From positions 124,001 through 188,000 of the forward strand of contig CASIBO010000002.1 of assembly GCA_949372755.1 (NCBI GenBank): a DNA stretch of 64,000 nt. The letters are read 5' to 3'. Position numbers and translations under genes: made by a program. The notes below the pieces were generated by a model, which ran no database searches, was not told the origin of the DNA, and saw nothing but the letters and a program-made list of their open reading frames with translations. Every line of letters begins with the position of its first letter. Positions within the stretch are counted from its first letter, which is position 1. The DNA comes from UBA9926 sp018645765. GTDB lineage: Bacteria; Pseudomonadota; Gammaproteobacteria; Pseudomonadales; Azotimanducaceae. Of the stretch, positions 54,973-64,000 are shown piece by piece.

Positions 54973-56850
54973 TCAGGCCTGTTTCAGGGCGCGCTCGATC
55001 CAGCGGTCTACTCGCCGCTCCAGCAAAGACAAAGGCAGTGCGCCGCCGCCAAGTACCGTGTCATGAAAGGCCCGTATATCAAATTTTTCGCCCAAGGCTA
55101 TTTCCGCCTTCGTCCGCAGACTTTGGATTTTCAGCATGCCAATTTTATAGCTCGTCGCCTGACCCGGCATGATGATATAGCGTTGTATTTCCGACCGGAC
55201 GTTCTCCAAAGGCTGGGGCGAGTTCGCCAGAAAATAATCAATCGCCTCTTGCTCCGTCCAACCACGAGCATGCAACCCGGTGTCGACCACAAGGCGGATG
55301 GCTCGCCATATTTCAGACGTCAGTTGGCCAAAGCGCGAATAGGCGCTCACGTAGGTTGTTGGCATCTCTTTCGCCAACACCTCAGAGTACAGCGCCCAGC
55401 CTTCACTATAGACCGTAAAGCCAGCGCGCGTTCTAAACAATGGTAGGCCCTGTAATTCCTGAGCAATGGAGATTTGCATGTGATGGCCAGGGATACCCTC
55501 GTGATAGGCAACAACCTCCAACAAACTTTTTGGCATCGTCGTCATATCGGATAAGTGGGCATAATAAACGCCTGGGCGCGCGCCATCAGCAGTCCCCCGA
55601 TAGTAATGCTGTGCGGCACCGTCGCGCTCTCGAAACGACTCGACCCGTTTGACCACCAAGTCCGCCTTAGGCAGTAGGCCAAAATAATCTGGAATCTGTT
55701 GCTTCAGGGCGTTTATCGCTGTAGTCGCATCGTCTATATAGGCTTGTCGCCCAACATCCGTATTGGGGTAATAGTTCCAGTCACCGAGTCGCACCGTGTC
55801 CATAAAGCTATCAAGGTCGCCTTCATGATTCACTTCCGCCATGATCAAGGCCATCTCACCGCGCAGACGCGCAACTTCAGCCAGTCCCATGTTATGAATC
55901 TCATCAGCGGTCAAATTAGTTGTGGTCTGGCCGGCTAAACGGTATTCATAATAAGCGGCGCCATTGGGTTGGCTGCCAACACCCGTCGACTTCACCGGCA
56001 CTTTATCTTGTTCCGCCTCTGCCCAATTAATGACCGCTTGATAGGCGGGTTGAAAATCTTGCAGCAGCGCTGACTTTGCGCTGTTCAGTAATTGATTACC
56101 TTGGTCTGCAGTGATCCGTGAGGTTTCAAGTAACAGGGTGATTTCCTGTTGAATATCGGCCCAAATCGGACTGTCTTCACTGGACGTGCCGGTAGACTCG
56201 TTGCCAGCAAAAGGCGCGCCACTAATGACGGCTTTAGATTGTTCTATGACGCCGTCCAACGCGAATCCCGGCGTGGTAACACCGAGCGCCGACCCGCGCT
56301 TGGCATTGTTCAATGCCGTTCTCATATAGGGCGCCACCGCTTTGATCCGCGCGATGTAGGCCGCCATATCTTCGGCATTATCCACTTCATGAATATTAAT
56401 CAGAAAAGTTGGGAGCTGGCTCTGCGCACCATTCATTTGGTCAAACATCAGGCCACTATAGAAGAAATCCTCAGCCCCACGCATACGCTCGTATTGATAG
56501 GTCCAAATATCAAATGACATCTGCTCCTCCACAGACAGACTGTCGTAGTCAAACAATCGATCAAGATCAGCAACGGTTTGCTGCTTCCAGGCAAGGTGCG
56601 CTTTAAACGCTTCAAAGCTTATATCATCCAGTTCGTCGTTTCGGTCTTTACGGCCGATATAGCTAAGGCTTATGGGAGAGAACTGTAATTCCTCCTCATA
56701 ACGCGCGTCGAACCAGTCGTTGAGGGTTACCGCGGGCGGCTCTTTGCCAACCCGATCGCAGCCGCTTAGAAAGAGCGCTGCCACCAACAAACCACAACGT
56801 GAAAAACAACGATAAAAGTAACCGGTATTACAGCAATAAGACCATTTCAT
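54973..56850 (-). CDS. DUF885 lipoprotein, putative metallopeptidase
   Basis: A 625-residue member of the DUF885 family, with a predicted lipoprotein signal (lipobox LSGC in ALFLSGCDR). The zinc-peptidase-like motif VAYHEGIPGHHMQ is near residue 475 (HExxPGHH type), with FTVYSEGWALYSEVL (a further Glu ligand) some 35 residues later. It resembles M32-like/DUF885 periplasmic peptidases. An ATG at 56865 would add five residues; neither start has a strong ribosome site. Role inferred: periplasmic peptide degradation, as with the neighbouring dipeptidase. Confidence 0.88.
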   Translation of the reverse strand: MKWSYCCNTGYFYRCFSRCGLLVAALFLSGCDRVGKEPPAVTLNDWFDARYEEELQFSPISLSYIGRKDRNDELDDISFEAFKAHLAWKQQTVADLDRLFDYDSLSVEEQMSFDIWTYQYERMRGAEDFFYSGLMFDQMNGAQSQLPTFLINIHEVDNAEDMAAYIARIKAVAPYMRTALNNAKRGSALGVTTPGFALDGVIEQSKAVISGAPFAGNESTGTSSEDSPIWADIQQEITLLLETSRITADQGNQLLNSAKSALLQDFQPAYQAVINWAEAEQDKVPVKSTGVGSQPNGAAYYEYRLAGQTTTNLTADEIHNMGLAEVARLRGEMALIMAEVNHEGDLDSFMDTVRLGDWNYYPNTDVGRQAYIDDATTAINALKQQIPDYFGLLPKADLVVKRVESFRERDGAAQHYYRGTADGARPGVYYAHLSDMTTMPKSLLEVVAYHEGIPGHHMQISIAQELQGLPLFRTRAGFTVYSEGWALYSEVLAKEMPTTYVSAYSRFGQLTSEIWRAIRLVVDTGLHARGWTEQEAIDYFLANSPQPLENVRSEIQRYIIMPGQATSYKIGMLKIQSLRTKAEIALGEKFDIRAFHDTVLGGGALPLSLLERRVDRWIERALKQA

Positions 56851-56865
56851 AAAACTCGCCACCAT

Positions 56866-57228
56866 CCATCAAAGTGTTAAAAAAGTGCTCTACCATCCAG
56901 CAAAGCGTCGTCATGCCAACGGTTGGATCGCTCAGCCTACTATTATCGAAAGGCAAAATTATCGCGTCAATCCTCCCATTTCGAAGCGTCTACAACTAAC
57001 AGATTGACGTTGTCGCCAAGCCGGCGTCCTGCGCCCGTCACGCACCTGTAAACGGTGCACTGAGGCGGGTCGTCATTGAAACGAAGATGCTCGCCTAGGG
57101 GACTAGGGAAAAAAGCAGATCAGGCGCCTTTGACTTCACGCAAATTTTATCCCGATCCATCAATACGCAAAAGTTGCACGGATCAGTGCCCAATTTTCCT
57201 ACCCCATCGCAACATCAAGGCCGGAGCC
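56866..57228. other. Intergenic gap
   Basis: A 363-bp region between two same-strand peptidase genes. It has a short hairpin GCACC/GGTGC near 57043-57059 and no recognised gene. Confidence 0.3.
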
Positions 57229-58719
57229 TCAGCCAGGCTTTATCTGGCAACTGATTCGATCATAGGTCAGTTCACTGACCACGTCGCCTTCGGGCGCTCG
57301 GTAGCCGTAGAGCACTTCGGTGCGCGCCTCGATGCTGGCCAGTAGCGCATTCCCCAACCGTAACCCAGCAGCACCGGCTTCAGCGCTGTACTGAGTGAGG
57401 TAGTCCTTTGCTAGATTATCTTTGCCCGCTTTAAACAGTGTGGAGACGATCTCGACAACCGTTTCTTGCTCCACCATCAGCCGCGCCTCAAAAGCCATGA
57501 GCGCCTCTGTGACCTCGGGTAAAAACTGTTCGGGATGATCGCATGTGAAGTACATCAAACGTTTAAAGGTGCGGCCAGAAAACTCGGTGGCCTCTTGAAT
57601 CTGCCAGTCTTCGAGCAGGAAACCCGCCGCCTCACCCTTGGTGAGGTAGCGGTGTTTACCGAACTGCGGGGCGATGGACTGCACCCCAATACGATAGGGA
57701 ATAAAGGGCGCGGTGACCGAGCTTGTCGGCGCAATCCACAGCAGATTGAGCTCGGGATGGGCATTGCGCTTGAGAGCGGCCACCTGACCATAGCCGGTGG
57801 AATCTTTGGCAATGCGGGGGTCCCGCACGGCCTTCATCATGGCACGCAGGTCAATGGGTGCCGCGGCCCGGAGTTCGGCTTCCATTGCACTACGAGGATA
57901 ACGCTCAGCTTCAACACCATAGATCTTCGTCACATTAAAAGCGTCGCCACTGCCGGCATCAAACCATCCCTGGGCAACCGCGAAATCAATGAAGTTGGCC
58001 GAGCCCATAAAGTCATCACGCTGTTGAAAATCGAGGGGGATGTCACCGATATAACCCGGATAGGACATGCGTATGTCATCGGGCCCGAGTCGCTCGGCAA
58101 TCCATAATCCCTGCCCGCCAGCAAAATTTAAAAGAACCCAGCCTTCCTCTTCATCCGCAAATAGGTGCGAATTGCCGCCGTAGGTGGAATAGCCGTATTC
58201 ATCGATGAGGGCGCCGATGACCTGCACTGCTTCCCGGGCAGATGTGGCCCGTTCCATGGCGATACGTGACAGGTCACTATACTGGGGACCTGTCTGGGGA
58301 TTGGGCGTCATGGAGACCAATTCGGGTCGCGATGGTGACCAGACATCGCGCCCCGCAACATTGTGTTCATTGAGACCGCCGTTGGTCAGCGGTGGTGGGA
58401 AGCCCTCATACTCAGAATAGTTCATGGTCAGGTAGCGATAGGTTTGGGGCGCTTGAGGAATTTTCGAAAACTGACCGGGCATGAAGGCCTCGCTGGTGAC
58501 GCCGACCGTCATGCTGACGCCGGGCGCATGGGTTGCCCCGGGGACCACCTCCAACCAGTGACTCGATACCTCGTCACCGGAGCCGCCGATCAGGACACTG
58601 CCATCCTTCGTCTGATTCTTACCGATGTAGATCGCATAGCTCGCCCAACCAGCGGGCATCCAGACAAGGCCCAGACACACAAGGCAGCAGCAAATCGAGC
58701 AAATTTGTTTGAGCGGCAT
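57229..58719 (-). CDS. C69/U34-type dipeptidase-like protein, nucleophile Cys replaced by Ser
   Basis: A 496-residue protein of the C69 (U34) dipeptidase family of N-terminal nucleophile hydrolases. It has an N-terminal signal peptide (MPLKQICSICCCLVCLGLVWMPAGWA), then AIYIGKNQTKDGSV, SGDEVSSHWLEVVP, LTNGGLNEHNVAGRDVWSPSR and YGGNSHLFADEEEGW, which match the family. In active family members the first mature residue is the catalytic Cys. Here the expected place is Ser27 (codon AGC) in GWASYAIYIG. Either Ser serves as the nucleophile or the protein is not a peptidase. Upstream of DUF885 on the same strand. Confidence 0.87.
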   Translation of the reverse strand: MPLKQICSICCCLVCLGLVWMPAGWASYAIYIGKNQTKDGSVLIGGSGDEVSSHWLEVVPGATHAPGVSMTVGVTSEAFMPGQFSKIPQAPQTYRYLTMNYSEYEGFPPPLTNGGLNEHNVAGRDVWSPSRPELVSMTPNPQTGPQYSDLSRIAMERATSAREAVQVIGALIDEYGYSTYGGNSHLFADEEEGWVLLNFAGGQGLWIAERLGPDDIRMSYPGYIGDIPLDFQQRDDFMGSANFIDFAVAQGWFDAGSGDAFNVTKIYGVEAERYPRSAMEAELRAAAPIDLRAMMKAVRDPRIAKDSTGYGQVAALKRNAHPELNLLWIAPTSSVTAPFIPYRIGVQSIAPQFGKHRYLTKGEAAGFLLEDWQIQEATEFSGRTFKRLMYFTCDHPEQFLPEVTEALMAFEARLMVEQETVVEIVSTLFKAGKDNLAKDYLTQYSAEAGAAGLRLGNALLASIEARTEVLYGYRAPEGDVVSELTYDRISCQIKPG

Positions 58720-59479
58720 GAGATGTCTCCTTTATGCAGCGCTAAGGCGTCTGCACTGACTGTGGCGCAGTCCCTAAATGAATTCAAGGCGGATACAAAT
58801 TTTAACCGTGGCTTTCGAAGGGCCAGCCAGCAGACAAAGCAGATTGATCTAAAGAGCAAACCTTCTAAGCGTCAGCGCGTAACCCGGCGCGCTTTCAAAT
58901 ATTGGACCAGGGTTAGGACCGGCTCCGCTATTGACCGCAGGACCCTTCTTAAAGGCCGCTTCTCTGCATATTGCTCTGAATCGAGATCTACACCCGATTT
59001 TTTTGGCGGCGCCCGAGTTTTTATCCGCTATATGCCGAGCACACGTGTCGGCGACGCCAAAGCCACTACAGGACTCTTTTTTCAAACCCATGGTCACGTC
59101 CGTCATGACTTAAAGTACTTCGCGCAATAACACGGAACCGGTCGAGAAGATCAAAATGACGCGTCAAGAACACCCACCAAAGGGTATGGCGGTTGGCGAC
59201 GAAGCAATGCAGGGTTGTAAAAAAGAAGGGCCGACAGAATCATCCTTGACCCTGCCGACCCGAAGGAAAAATATAGGTCCTTCAATCATCAGACTGCCCG
59301 GGGGGGGCGGTGTCTGATCGGGCGAGATTATCCAGAAGGTTTGTTAAGATCAGATAAAGAACACTCAAGTTGAGGCAAATAATCCGATCTGACCTGAAAA
59401 ATCGCTGACAACCCCTAGAGGTGTTTTGGGGGCGTATCCACCGATACGGTTTAGCGCGCCACCCCCCTTTAAACGACCT
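58720..59479. other. Long intergenic region with hairpins
   Basis: 760 bp with no convincing gene. It holds a hairpin with ATCAGAC/GTCTGAT arms at 59288-59318 around a run of eight G, and a small perfect hairpin CGTATC-CACC-GATACG at 59433-59448 downstream of the serine hydrolase gene. Confidence 0.4.
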
Positions 59480-60757
59480 CTAATCCAGCAAAGACTGATA
59501 AATTTGGGCCCGCAGCTCACGCCGCAGCGGATAGGTCGACGATGGCAGCAATTGCGTCAAAAACACAGCAAACAGTTCTTCTTTAGGATCCAGCCAAAAA
59601 AACGTGCTGGCCGCACCACCCCAGTGATGTTCGCCAACCGAGGCTACGATATTGGCTTTGACAGGATCGATCACAACGGCCCAGCCAATACCAAAGCCAA
59701 TCCCCTCGTAATTGGTTTCACTCCAAACCGCCTGCCCCATTGCCGCAAGATCAGCGCCATTAGGCAATTGATTGAGCCGCATATAGTCGATCGTTTTGGG
59801 TGATAACAAGCGCACTTTATCCAAGACGCCACCATTCATCAGCATTTGGCAGAACCGACAATAATCGCCAATCGTTGCCACCAAGCCCCCGCCGCCCGAT
59901 TGGAATGTCGGAGCTAGCAAGTAGGGGCTGGTTGCCATGGGGTCCAATAACAATAAGCCTGGATCACGATCCTTCAACGGGTTCACCGGCGGCGACTTCG
60001 CGCCCATAACCGCGCCAGAGGATGGCCGATATAACGATGAGAATCGATGGGCTTGATCCGCCGGCACGCTGAACCCCGTATCGATCATAGCCAATGGGCC
60101 AAAGATTTCTTGCTCAAAAAAGTCCGCTAGGGACTGTCCGGACCAAATCTCGACCAACCGGCCCAAAACATCGGTTGCAACACTGTAATGCCACTCAGTG
60201 CCGGGTTGACAGAGGAGCGGGGCCGCCGCCAATTGATCCACCCAGTCGGCCAAAGGTGTCGCTTTATTTTGATCCAAGCCACGCGCGCGATAATCCTCAT
60301 CAACCACATTCTGGTTCATAAAGCCGTAGGTCAGCCCTGACGTGTGCGTCATAAGCTGGCGCACCGTCATCCGAGTTGCTTGCGGCTCGGTGTTGGTCAG
60401 GTCGTCGCCCAGCCAAACCTGGGTCTGCTCAAATGCCGGAATGTATCGGGCGACAGGATGATCCAATTGAAAACAACCCCGCTCGTACAGCATCATGGCG
60501 GCAACTGTCGTGATCGGCTTGGTCATCGAAAATATTCGCACAATTGTATCGTCGGAAAAGGCTTGTCCGGAGGCTTGGTCTGACAGACCAGCGGTTTCCT
60601 GAAAGACCATCCGCCCGCGTCGCGCAATCGCTAAACTCGCACCCGCGAGGCGCTCTGAACTGACTTGGGTTTGCAGCCATGCGGAGACCTGTTTCAACCG
60701 TGCGCTACTCATGCCTACGTTCTCTGGCTTAGTTCGTTCCACTGATATATCCCTCAT
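59480..60757 (-). CDS. Serine hydrolase, class C beta-lactamase/esterase-like
   Basis: A 425-residue cytoplasmic member of the beta-lactamase-fold esterase group. The SxxK motif is FSMTKP (catalytic Ser and Lys near residue 82), and a YSV triad element appears in WHYSVATDVLG. The C-terminal motif is HWGGAAST (HxG). EstB-like enzymes of this group hydrolyse esters rather than beta-lactams, and there is no signal peptide, so antibiotic resistance is unlikely. A GTG start at 60742 preceded by GAGGG may be the true start. It follows the acyl-CoA dehydrogenase gene on the same strand. Confidence 0.9.
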   Translation of the reverse strand: MRDISVERTKPENVGMSSARLKQVSAWLQTQVSSERLAGASLAIARRGRMVFQETAGLSDQASGQAFSDDTIVRIFSMTKPITTVAAMMLYERGCFQLDHPVARYIPAFEQTQVWLGDDLTNTEPQATRMTVRQLMTHTSGLTYGFMNQNVVDEDYRARGLDQNKATPLADWVDQLAAAPLLCQPGTEWHYSVATDVLGRLVEIWSGQSLADFFEQEIFGPLAMIDTGFSVPADQAHRFSSLYRPSSGAVMGAKSPPVNPLKDRDPGLLLLDPMATSPYLLAPTFQSGGGGLVATIGDYCRFCQMLMNGGVLDKVRLLSPKTIDYMRLNQLPNGADLAAMGQAVWSETNYEGIGFGIGWAVVIDPVKANIVASVGEHHWGGAASTFFWLDPKEELFAVFLTQLLPSSTYPLRRELRAQIYQSLLD

Positions 60758-60835
60758 TAGTAGCGGCCAGACTGCGCTGGCGACTGCGTTATCGACGGCG
60801 ACCTGCCGACCCAGTTGCTGCGGCGCCGAAGCGGA

Positions 60836-62134
60836 CTACCAAGCCTCGACTTCGCGTTCAATTTCATGACCCAGCAAATCCAGCGCCGCGGCGCGTCGAT
60901 TCGGCAACGTGTAATCCGGAAATAATGCCTCCGAGCTGTCGTAGTCTCTGAGCACTTGCCGCGCAATCGTGACCTTATGAACTTCGGTCGGACCATCGGC
61001 GATACCCATCACATAAGAACTCAACAACATGCCGGATAAGGGGAGCTCGTTCGATACCCCTAGCGCACCATGGATCTGAATGCACCGCGACACGACGTCA
61101 TGATAAACCTTCGGCATCATAGCTTTAATCGCCGCAATATCTTTTCGAACTTTTACGTAATCGTTGAACTGATCGATCCGCCAAGCCGTTCGGAGCACCA
61201 GAAGCCGAAAAGCTTCCATCTCGATCCAAGAGTCGGCAATCTTTTCTTGCACCATCTGCTTTTCGGCCAGCATTTCTCCCTTGGTCGTCCGCGACAAGGC
61301 GCGCTGACACATCATGTCAAAGGCACGCTTGATTTGCCCCACGGTACGCATGGCGTGGTGCACCCGTCCACCACCCAGCCGTGTTTGCGCAACGGCAAAA
61401 CCTTGGCCCCTTGGCCCCAGCAGGTTCTGCTTTGGCACCCGGACATCGGCATATCGAACATAGGCATGGGTACCGTGTCCGGGCGGCTCATCCCCAACAC
61501 CAACATTCCGCACAATCTCAACGCCCGGCGTATCCGTGGGCACCACAATCATACTGGCCCGGCCATGGGCAGGCGCGTCCGGATCGGTGACCACCATCAC
61601 AATCAAAAAGCTCGCAAACCGCGCATTGGAAGAAAACCACTTCTCGCCATTGATCACAAAGTCGTCACCATCCTCAACCGCCATACATCGGAACTGAGTT
61701 GGGTCGGCCCCGCCCTGGGGCTCGCTCATAGAATAGCTCGACGCAAGCTCGCCATTCAGCAAGGGTTGCAAATACTTCGCTTTAATCTCATCGCTGCCAT
61801 AGTGGGCCAGAATTTCAGCGTTGCCGGTATCCGGCGCTTGGCAGCCGAAGACGACCGAGGCAAACCGAGATTGACCTAAGATTTCATTCAGCAGGGCCAA
61901 TTTTAATTGACCAAAACCCAGTCCGCCCAGCTCAGGCCCCAAATGACAGGCCCAAAGCCCCATTTCTTTGACTTCCTGCTGCAGCGGACGCACCAAGCGA
62001 ATGAAGTCCGGATCTTGATATTCCATGGCCGAGCCCAGAACCATGTCGAGCGGCGCCACCTTCTTTTCCACAAAGTCCGCCGTCCAATCCAGCAAAACTT
62101 GATATTCCGCATCTGTTTCAAAATCCCAAGCCAT
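60836..62134 (-). CDS. Acyl-CoA dehydrogenase
   Basis: A 432-residue FAD enzyme that introduces a 2,3-double bond in acyl-CoA. Seen: SYSMSEPQGGADPTQF and ITGE-like VINGEKWFSSN in the middle domain, QTRLGGGRVHHAMRTVG, and IQIHGALGVSNELPLSG. A late Asp/Glu region, IADGPTEVHKV, carries the conserved Glu-Val-His context. The pattern is like the ACAD10/11 group, common with APH-fold kinases in catabolic clusters. Two such kinases are in this window but not adjacent. It is followed by a serine hydrolase gene 78 bp downstream. Confidence 0.93.
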   Translation of the reverse strand: MAWDFETDAEYQVLLDWTADFVEKKVAPLDMVLGSAMEYQDPDFIRLVRPLQQEVKEMGLWACHLGPELGGLGFGQLKLALLNEILGQSRFASVVFGCQAPDTGNAEILAHYGSDEIKAKYLQPLLNGELASSYSMSEPQGGADPTQFRCMAVEDGDDFVINGEKWFSSNARFASFLIVMVVTDPDAPAHGRASMIVVPTDTPGVEIVRNVGVGDEPPGHGTHAYVRYADVRVPKQNLLGPRGQGFAVAQTRLGGGRVHHAMRTVGQIKRAFDMMCQRALSRTTKGEMLAEKQMVQEKIADSWIEMEAFRLLVLRTAWRIDQFNDYVKVRKDIAAIKAMMPKVYHDVVSRCIQIHGALGVSNELPLSGMLLSSYVMGIADGPTEVHKVTIARQVLRDYDSSEALFPDYTLPNRRAAALDLLGHEIEREVEAW

Positions 62135-62359
62135 CTATAGCCCCTTTTTTATTGTTATTAATTCACATCGTTTTTTCCGCCCAGCCTGGCGCGTATTTTT
62201 GGCAGCGTCTTTAATTAAAGCCGACCACTTTTGACAACAAACCCCTCGAAACCAGCTCAAACGTAACGACTTCTCGTCCAACCCGCAAGCGCTGGCTCAA
62301 ACCGGAGTGATTCAGTTATAGTGCCGTCATAACTTCATGAACTACCCCAAGGAGCCATC

Positions 62360-63139
62360 GTGGTCGATACAAGCTTGTTTGATCTTTCTGGAAAAGTTGC
62401 CCTGATTACTGGCGCCTCTAAAGGCATGGGTAAGTCGATGGCAGAGGGTCTTGCCGAGCACGGCGCGAAAGTTGTGATTTCCAGTCGCAAGCAGGATCAA
62501 TGCGAGGAGACCGCGGCTGAGATTAACGATCGATGTGGCCCAGGATCAGCCATCGCCGTAGCCTGCAACATCGGTTACAAAGAGCAACTTCAGAATTTAG
62601 TTGATGAAACGCATCGACAATTGGGCCCCATAGATTTTTTGATCGGCAATGCCGGCGTGAATCCCTACTACGGCTCAATCCTTGAGATTCCGGACGAGGC
62701 GTACAACAAAATTATGGAGAGCAACGTCCGCTCGAACTTATGGCTCGCCAAGATGGTTGCCCCGGATATGATCGAGAAAAAATGCGGCTCAATTGCGATT
62801 ACCGCAAGCACCGGCGCCTTTGGCCCTTCGGACGTATTGGGGACCTATAACATCTCGAAGCTTGCCGACATCGCGCTGGTTCGAAACCTGGCAATGGAAC
62901 TTGGACCCCATGGCATACGGGTTAACGCGATTTGTCCTGGGCTGGTTAAAACCGATTTTGCCAAGGCGCTTTGGGACAATCCTGAAGGCGAGCGGCGCGC
63001 CAATGAAATAACGCCGATGCGTCGACTGGGCGAGCCAGATGATTTTAAAGGTATTGCGGTCTTCTTGGGCTCGAACGCCTCAAGCTGGATCACCGGCCAG
63101 GCCATGACGGTCTGTGGCGGCACCAACATGTGGGGATAA
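62360..63139 (+). CDS. SDR family oxidoreductase
   Basis: A 259-residue classical SDR with TGASKGMG (residues 18-25), SSRKQDQ after the second strand (NADP preference), GNAGVNPYYG, catalytic Ser in ITASTGAF, and YNISK (YxxxK). GTG start with an AAGGAG site 5 nt upstream. Divergent from the acyl-CoA dehydrogenase gene; likely substrate a hydroxyacyl or keto compound, not determined. Confidence 0.92.
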   Translation: MVDTSLFDLSGKVALITGASKGMGKSMAEGLAEHGAKVVISSRKQDQCEETAAEINDRCGPGSAIAVACNIGYKEQLQNLVDETHRQLGPIDFLIGNAGVNPYYGSILEIPDEAYNKIMESNVRSNLWLAKMVAPDMIEKKCGSIAITASTGAFGPSDVLGTYNISKLADIALVRNLAMELGPHGIRVNAICPGLVKTDFAKALWDNPEGERRANEITPMRRLGEPDDFKGIAVFLGSNASSWITGQAMTVCGGTNMWG

Positions 63140-63140
63140 C

Positions 63141-63593
63141 TTAACCGGGTGTACTCATTTGAAGCACGGCCATTAGGGCATGCAGCATCGCGACCAACAC
63201 GGTCACGCGGCGCCGCATCCTTTGATAGTAGCTTGGCGCCGACCGAAACACCAAGCGCCAACGCTCAACCGCCAAGAGCACAACAAACAACCCACCCTGG
63301 GCGAGCAATCCCCACACCGTCGGCATTAAAAAAATCATCACGGCCAGGATCAACAGAGCATTACTGAGGCCAATCTCAAACCAAGGCATGCCCCCTAATG
63401 TAGTACGAGTCAGCGCGATCCCCCACCAGCTACCCAACAAAAACGCAGCGATCGCAAGACCGTACACTTGAAAAATTTGGCTGGCCAACGGCGCCTGAAA
63501 CACTTGAACGGCAACAATGCAGGTGGCGAAAGGCATCAAGCCTAGATAGGCCAGTGCAGGCACCCAAACACTTCGATCTTGCCAGCTTGGCAT
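63141..63593 (-). CDS. DUF3429 membrane protein
   Basis: A 150-residue inner-membrane protein with four hydrophobic segments (VPALAYLGLMPFATCIVAV, VYGLAIAAFLLGSWWGIAL, IGLSNALLILAVMIFLM, WGLLAQGGLFVVLLA), matching DUF3429 proteins. The GSWWG motif in the second segment is family-typical. Function unknown. It is often found next to photolyase or cryptochrome genes, as here. The ATG at 63593 is chosen over a TTG at 63602. Confidence 0.85.
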   Translation of the reverse strand: MPSWQDRSVWVPALAYLGLMPFATCIVAVQVFQAPLASQIFQVYGLAIAAFLLGSWWGIALTRTTLGGMPWFEIGLSNALLILAVMIFLMPTVWGLLAQGGLFVVLLAVERWRLVFRSAPSYYQRMRRRVTVLVAMLHALMAVLQMSTPG

Positions 63594-63602
63594 CACGGTC
63601 AA

Positions 63603-64000
63603 CTAACTTTCAGCGCGACGTTTCATTTCGCTAAACGCCGCAAGCGCAGCCTCTCTGGAGGCCTTCACCTCAACGATCGGCGCTGGATAATCTTTTCCAA
63701 TCACAACCCCGGCCGCCCGGCTGATCTCAACCGGGCACGCCCAAGGCTCATATAAAAATTTGCTGGGCATACGCTTCAGCTCGGGCACATAACGCCGCGT
63801 GTACTCCCCATCTGGGTCAAATCGTTGGCCCTGGGTAATCGGATTGAAAATTCGAAAATAGGGTGCTGCATCCGCGCCGCTACCGGCGCACCATTGCCAG
63901 CTGGCACTATTACTGGCGAGATCAGCGTCTACCAAGCAATCCCAAAACCACCGCTCGCCGTGGTGCCAGTGCAGCTTCAGGTTTTTGATCAAGAACGAGG
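63603..64000 (-). CDS. Photolyase/cryptochrome, C-terminal part (runs off the window)
   Basis: About 132 C-terminal residues of an FAD-binding DNA photolyase/cryptochrome; the start lies beyond the right edge. The sequence reads SFLIKNLKLHWHHGERWFWDCLVDADLA, then WQWCAGSGADAAPYFRIFNP and QGQRFDPDGEYTRRYVPEL, which form the FAD-binding core with the residues near the pyrimidine-dimer site. It uses blue light to split cyclobutane dimers in DNA. The stop is directly before the DUF3429 start, so the two are probably one transcript. Confidence 0.93.
   Translation of the reverse strand, partial: SFLIKNLKLHWHHGERWFWDCLVDADLASNSASWQWCAGSGADAAPYFRIFNPITQGQRFDPDGEYTRRYVPELKRMPSKFLYEPWACPVEISRAAGVVIGKDYPAPIVEVKASREAALAAFSEMKRRAES

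Noticed and set aside
59480..60757. Serine hydrolase as a beta-lactamase resistance gene
   Set aside because: It lacks a signal peptide and matches cytoplasmic EstB-like esterases of the same fold.
1..64000. CRISPR array, complete insertion sequence or rRNA
   Set aside because: No regularly spaced repeats, transposase or rRNA signature was seen anywhere in the window.

Overview
The window looks like a piece of chromosome from a free-living, probably marine, gammaproteobacterium. I infer this from the gene content: DUF3604 lipoproteins with a PPIase and HupE, TldD/PmbA, a CurA-type reductase, a C69 dipeptidase, EcKL-like phosphotransferases, many SDRs, a sulfatase, a BVMO and a Cys-to-Sec type AhpD-like gene. 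The genus cannot be read from the sequence. Most genes are ordinary catabolic, detoxification and housekeeping functions in short operons with intergenic gaps of 200-700 bp. Several pseudogenes are present.

Layout. 0-12 kb: histidine kinase divergent from a cytochrome c, CurA-like reductase, Spns-type MFS, M20 peptidase, D-aminoacylase-type amidohydrolase, and a kappa-GST/GST/GST run. 12-24 kb: alpha/beta hydrolase behind a Fur-like box, tldD-pmbA, a phosphotransferase, SDR, sulfatase, glyoxalase I, a VOC protein and a pabB-pabC fusion. 24-28 kb: a TetR gene whose own promoter carries two 13-bp operator-like sites, then coniferyl-aldehyde-type dehydrogenase and a haloalkane-dehalogenase-like hydrolase. 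28-37 kb: fatty-acid desaturase, then a minus-strand operon of two tandem DUF3604 lipoproteins, a parvulin PPIase, HupE and a small exported protein, divergent from a TetR gene across two perfect 17-bp palindromes.

37-46 kb holds the most interesting material. A decayed integrative element (broken tyrosine integrase, one unknown gene) lies between tRNA-Phe and a 15-bp direct repeat of the tRNA 3' end. Next to it is a carboxymuconolactone decarboxylase/AhpD-like gene whose frame is interrupted by a single TGA at the second position of the CxxC redox motif. That TGA is followed at the right distance by a SECIS-like hairpin, so I call it a selenoprotein (CxxU). Then come a NIPSNAP protein, a broken GcvT/DmdA-like gene with an in-frame TAG, and an amidohydrolase/phosphotransferase pair.

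46-64 kb: Tat-exported nucleoside hydrolase, BVMO-type monooxygenase, a DUF3127 gene whose SSB-like acidic tail sits in the -1 frame, an extended SDR, an esterase/SDR coupled pair, a decayed gene, cold-shock protein, DUF885 lipoprotein peptidase, a C69 dipeptidase with Ser at the expected nucleophile Cys, class C beta-lactamase-like hydrolase, acyl-CoA dehydrogenase, SDR, DUF3429 protein and the C-terminal part of a photolyase running off the right edge.
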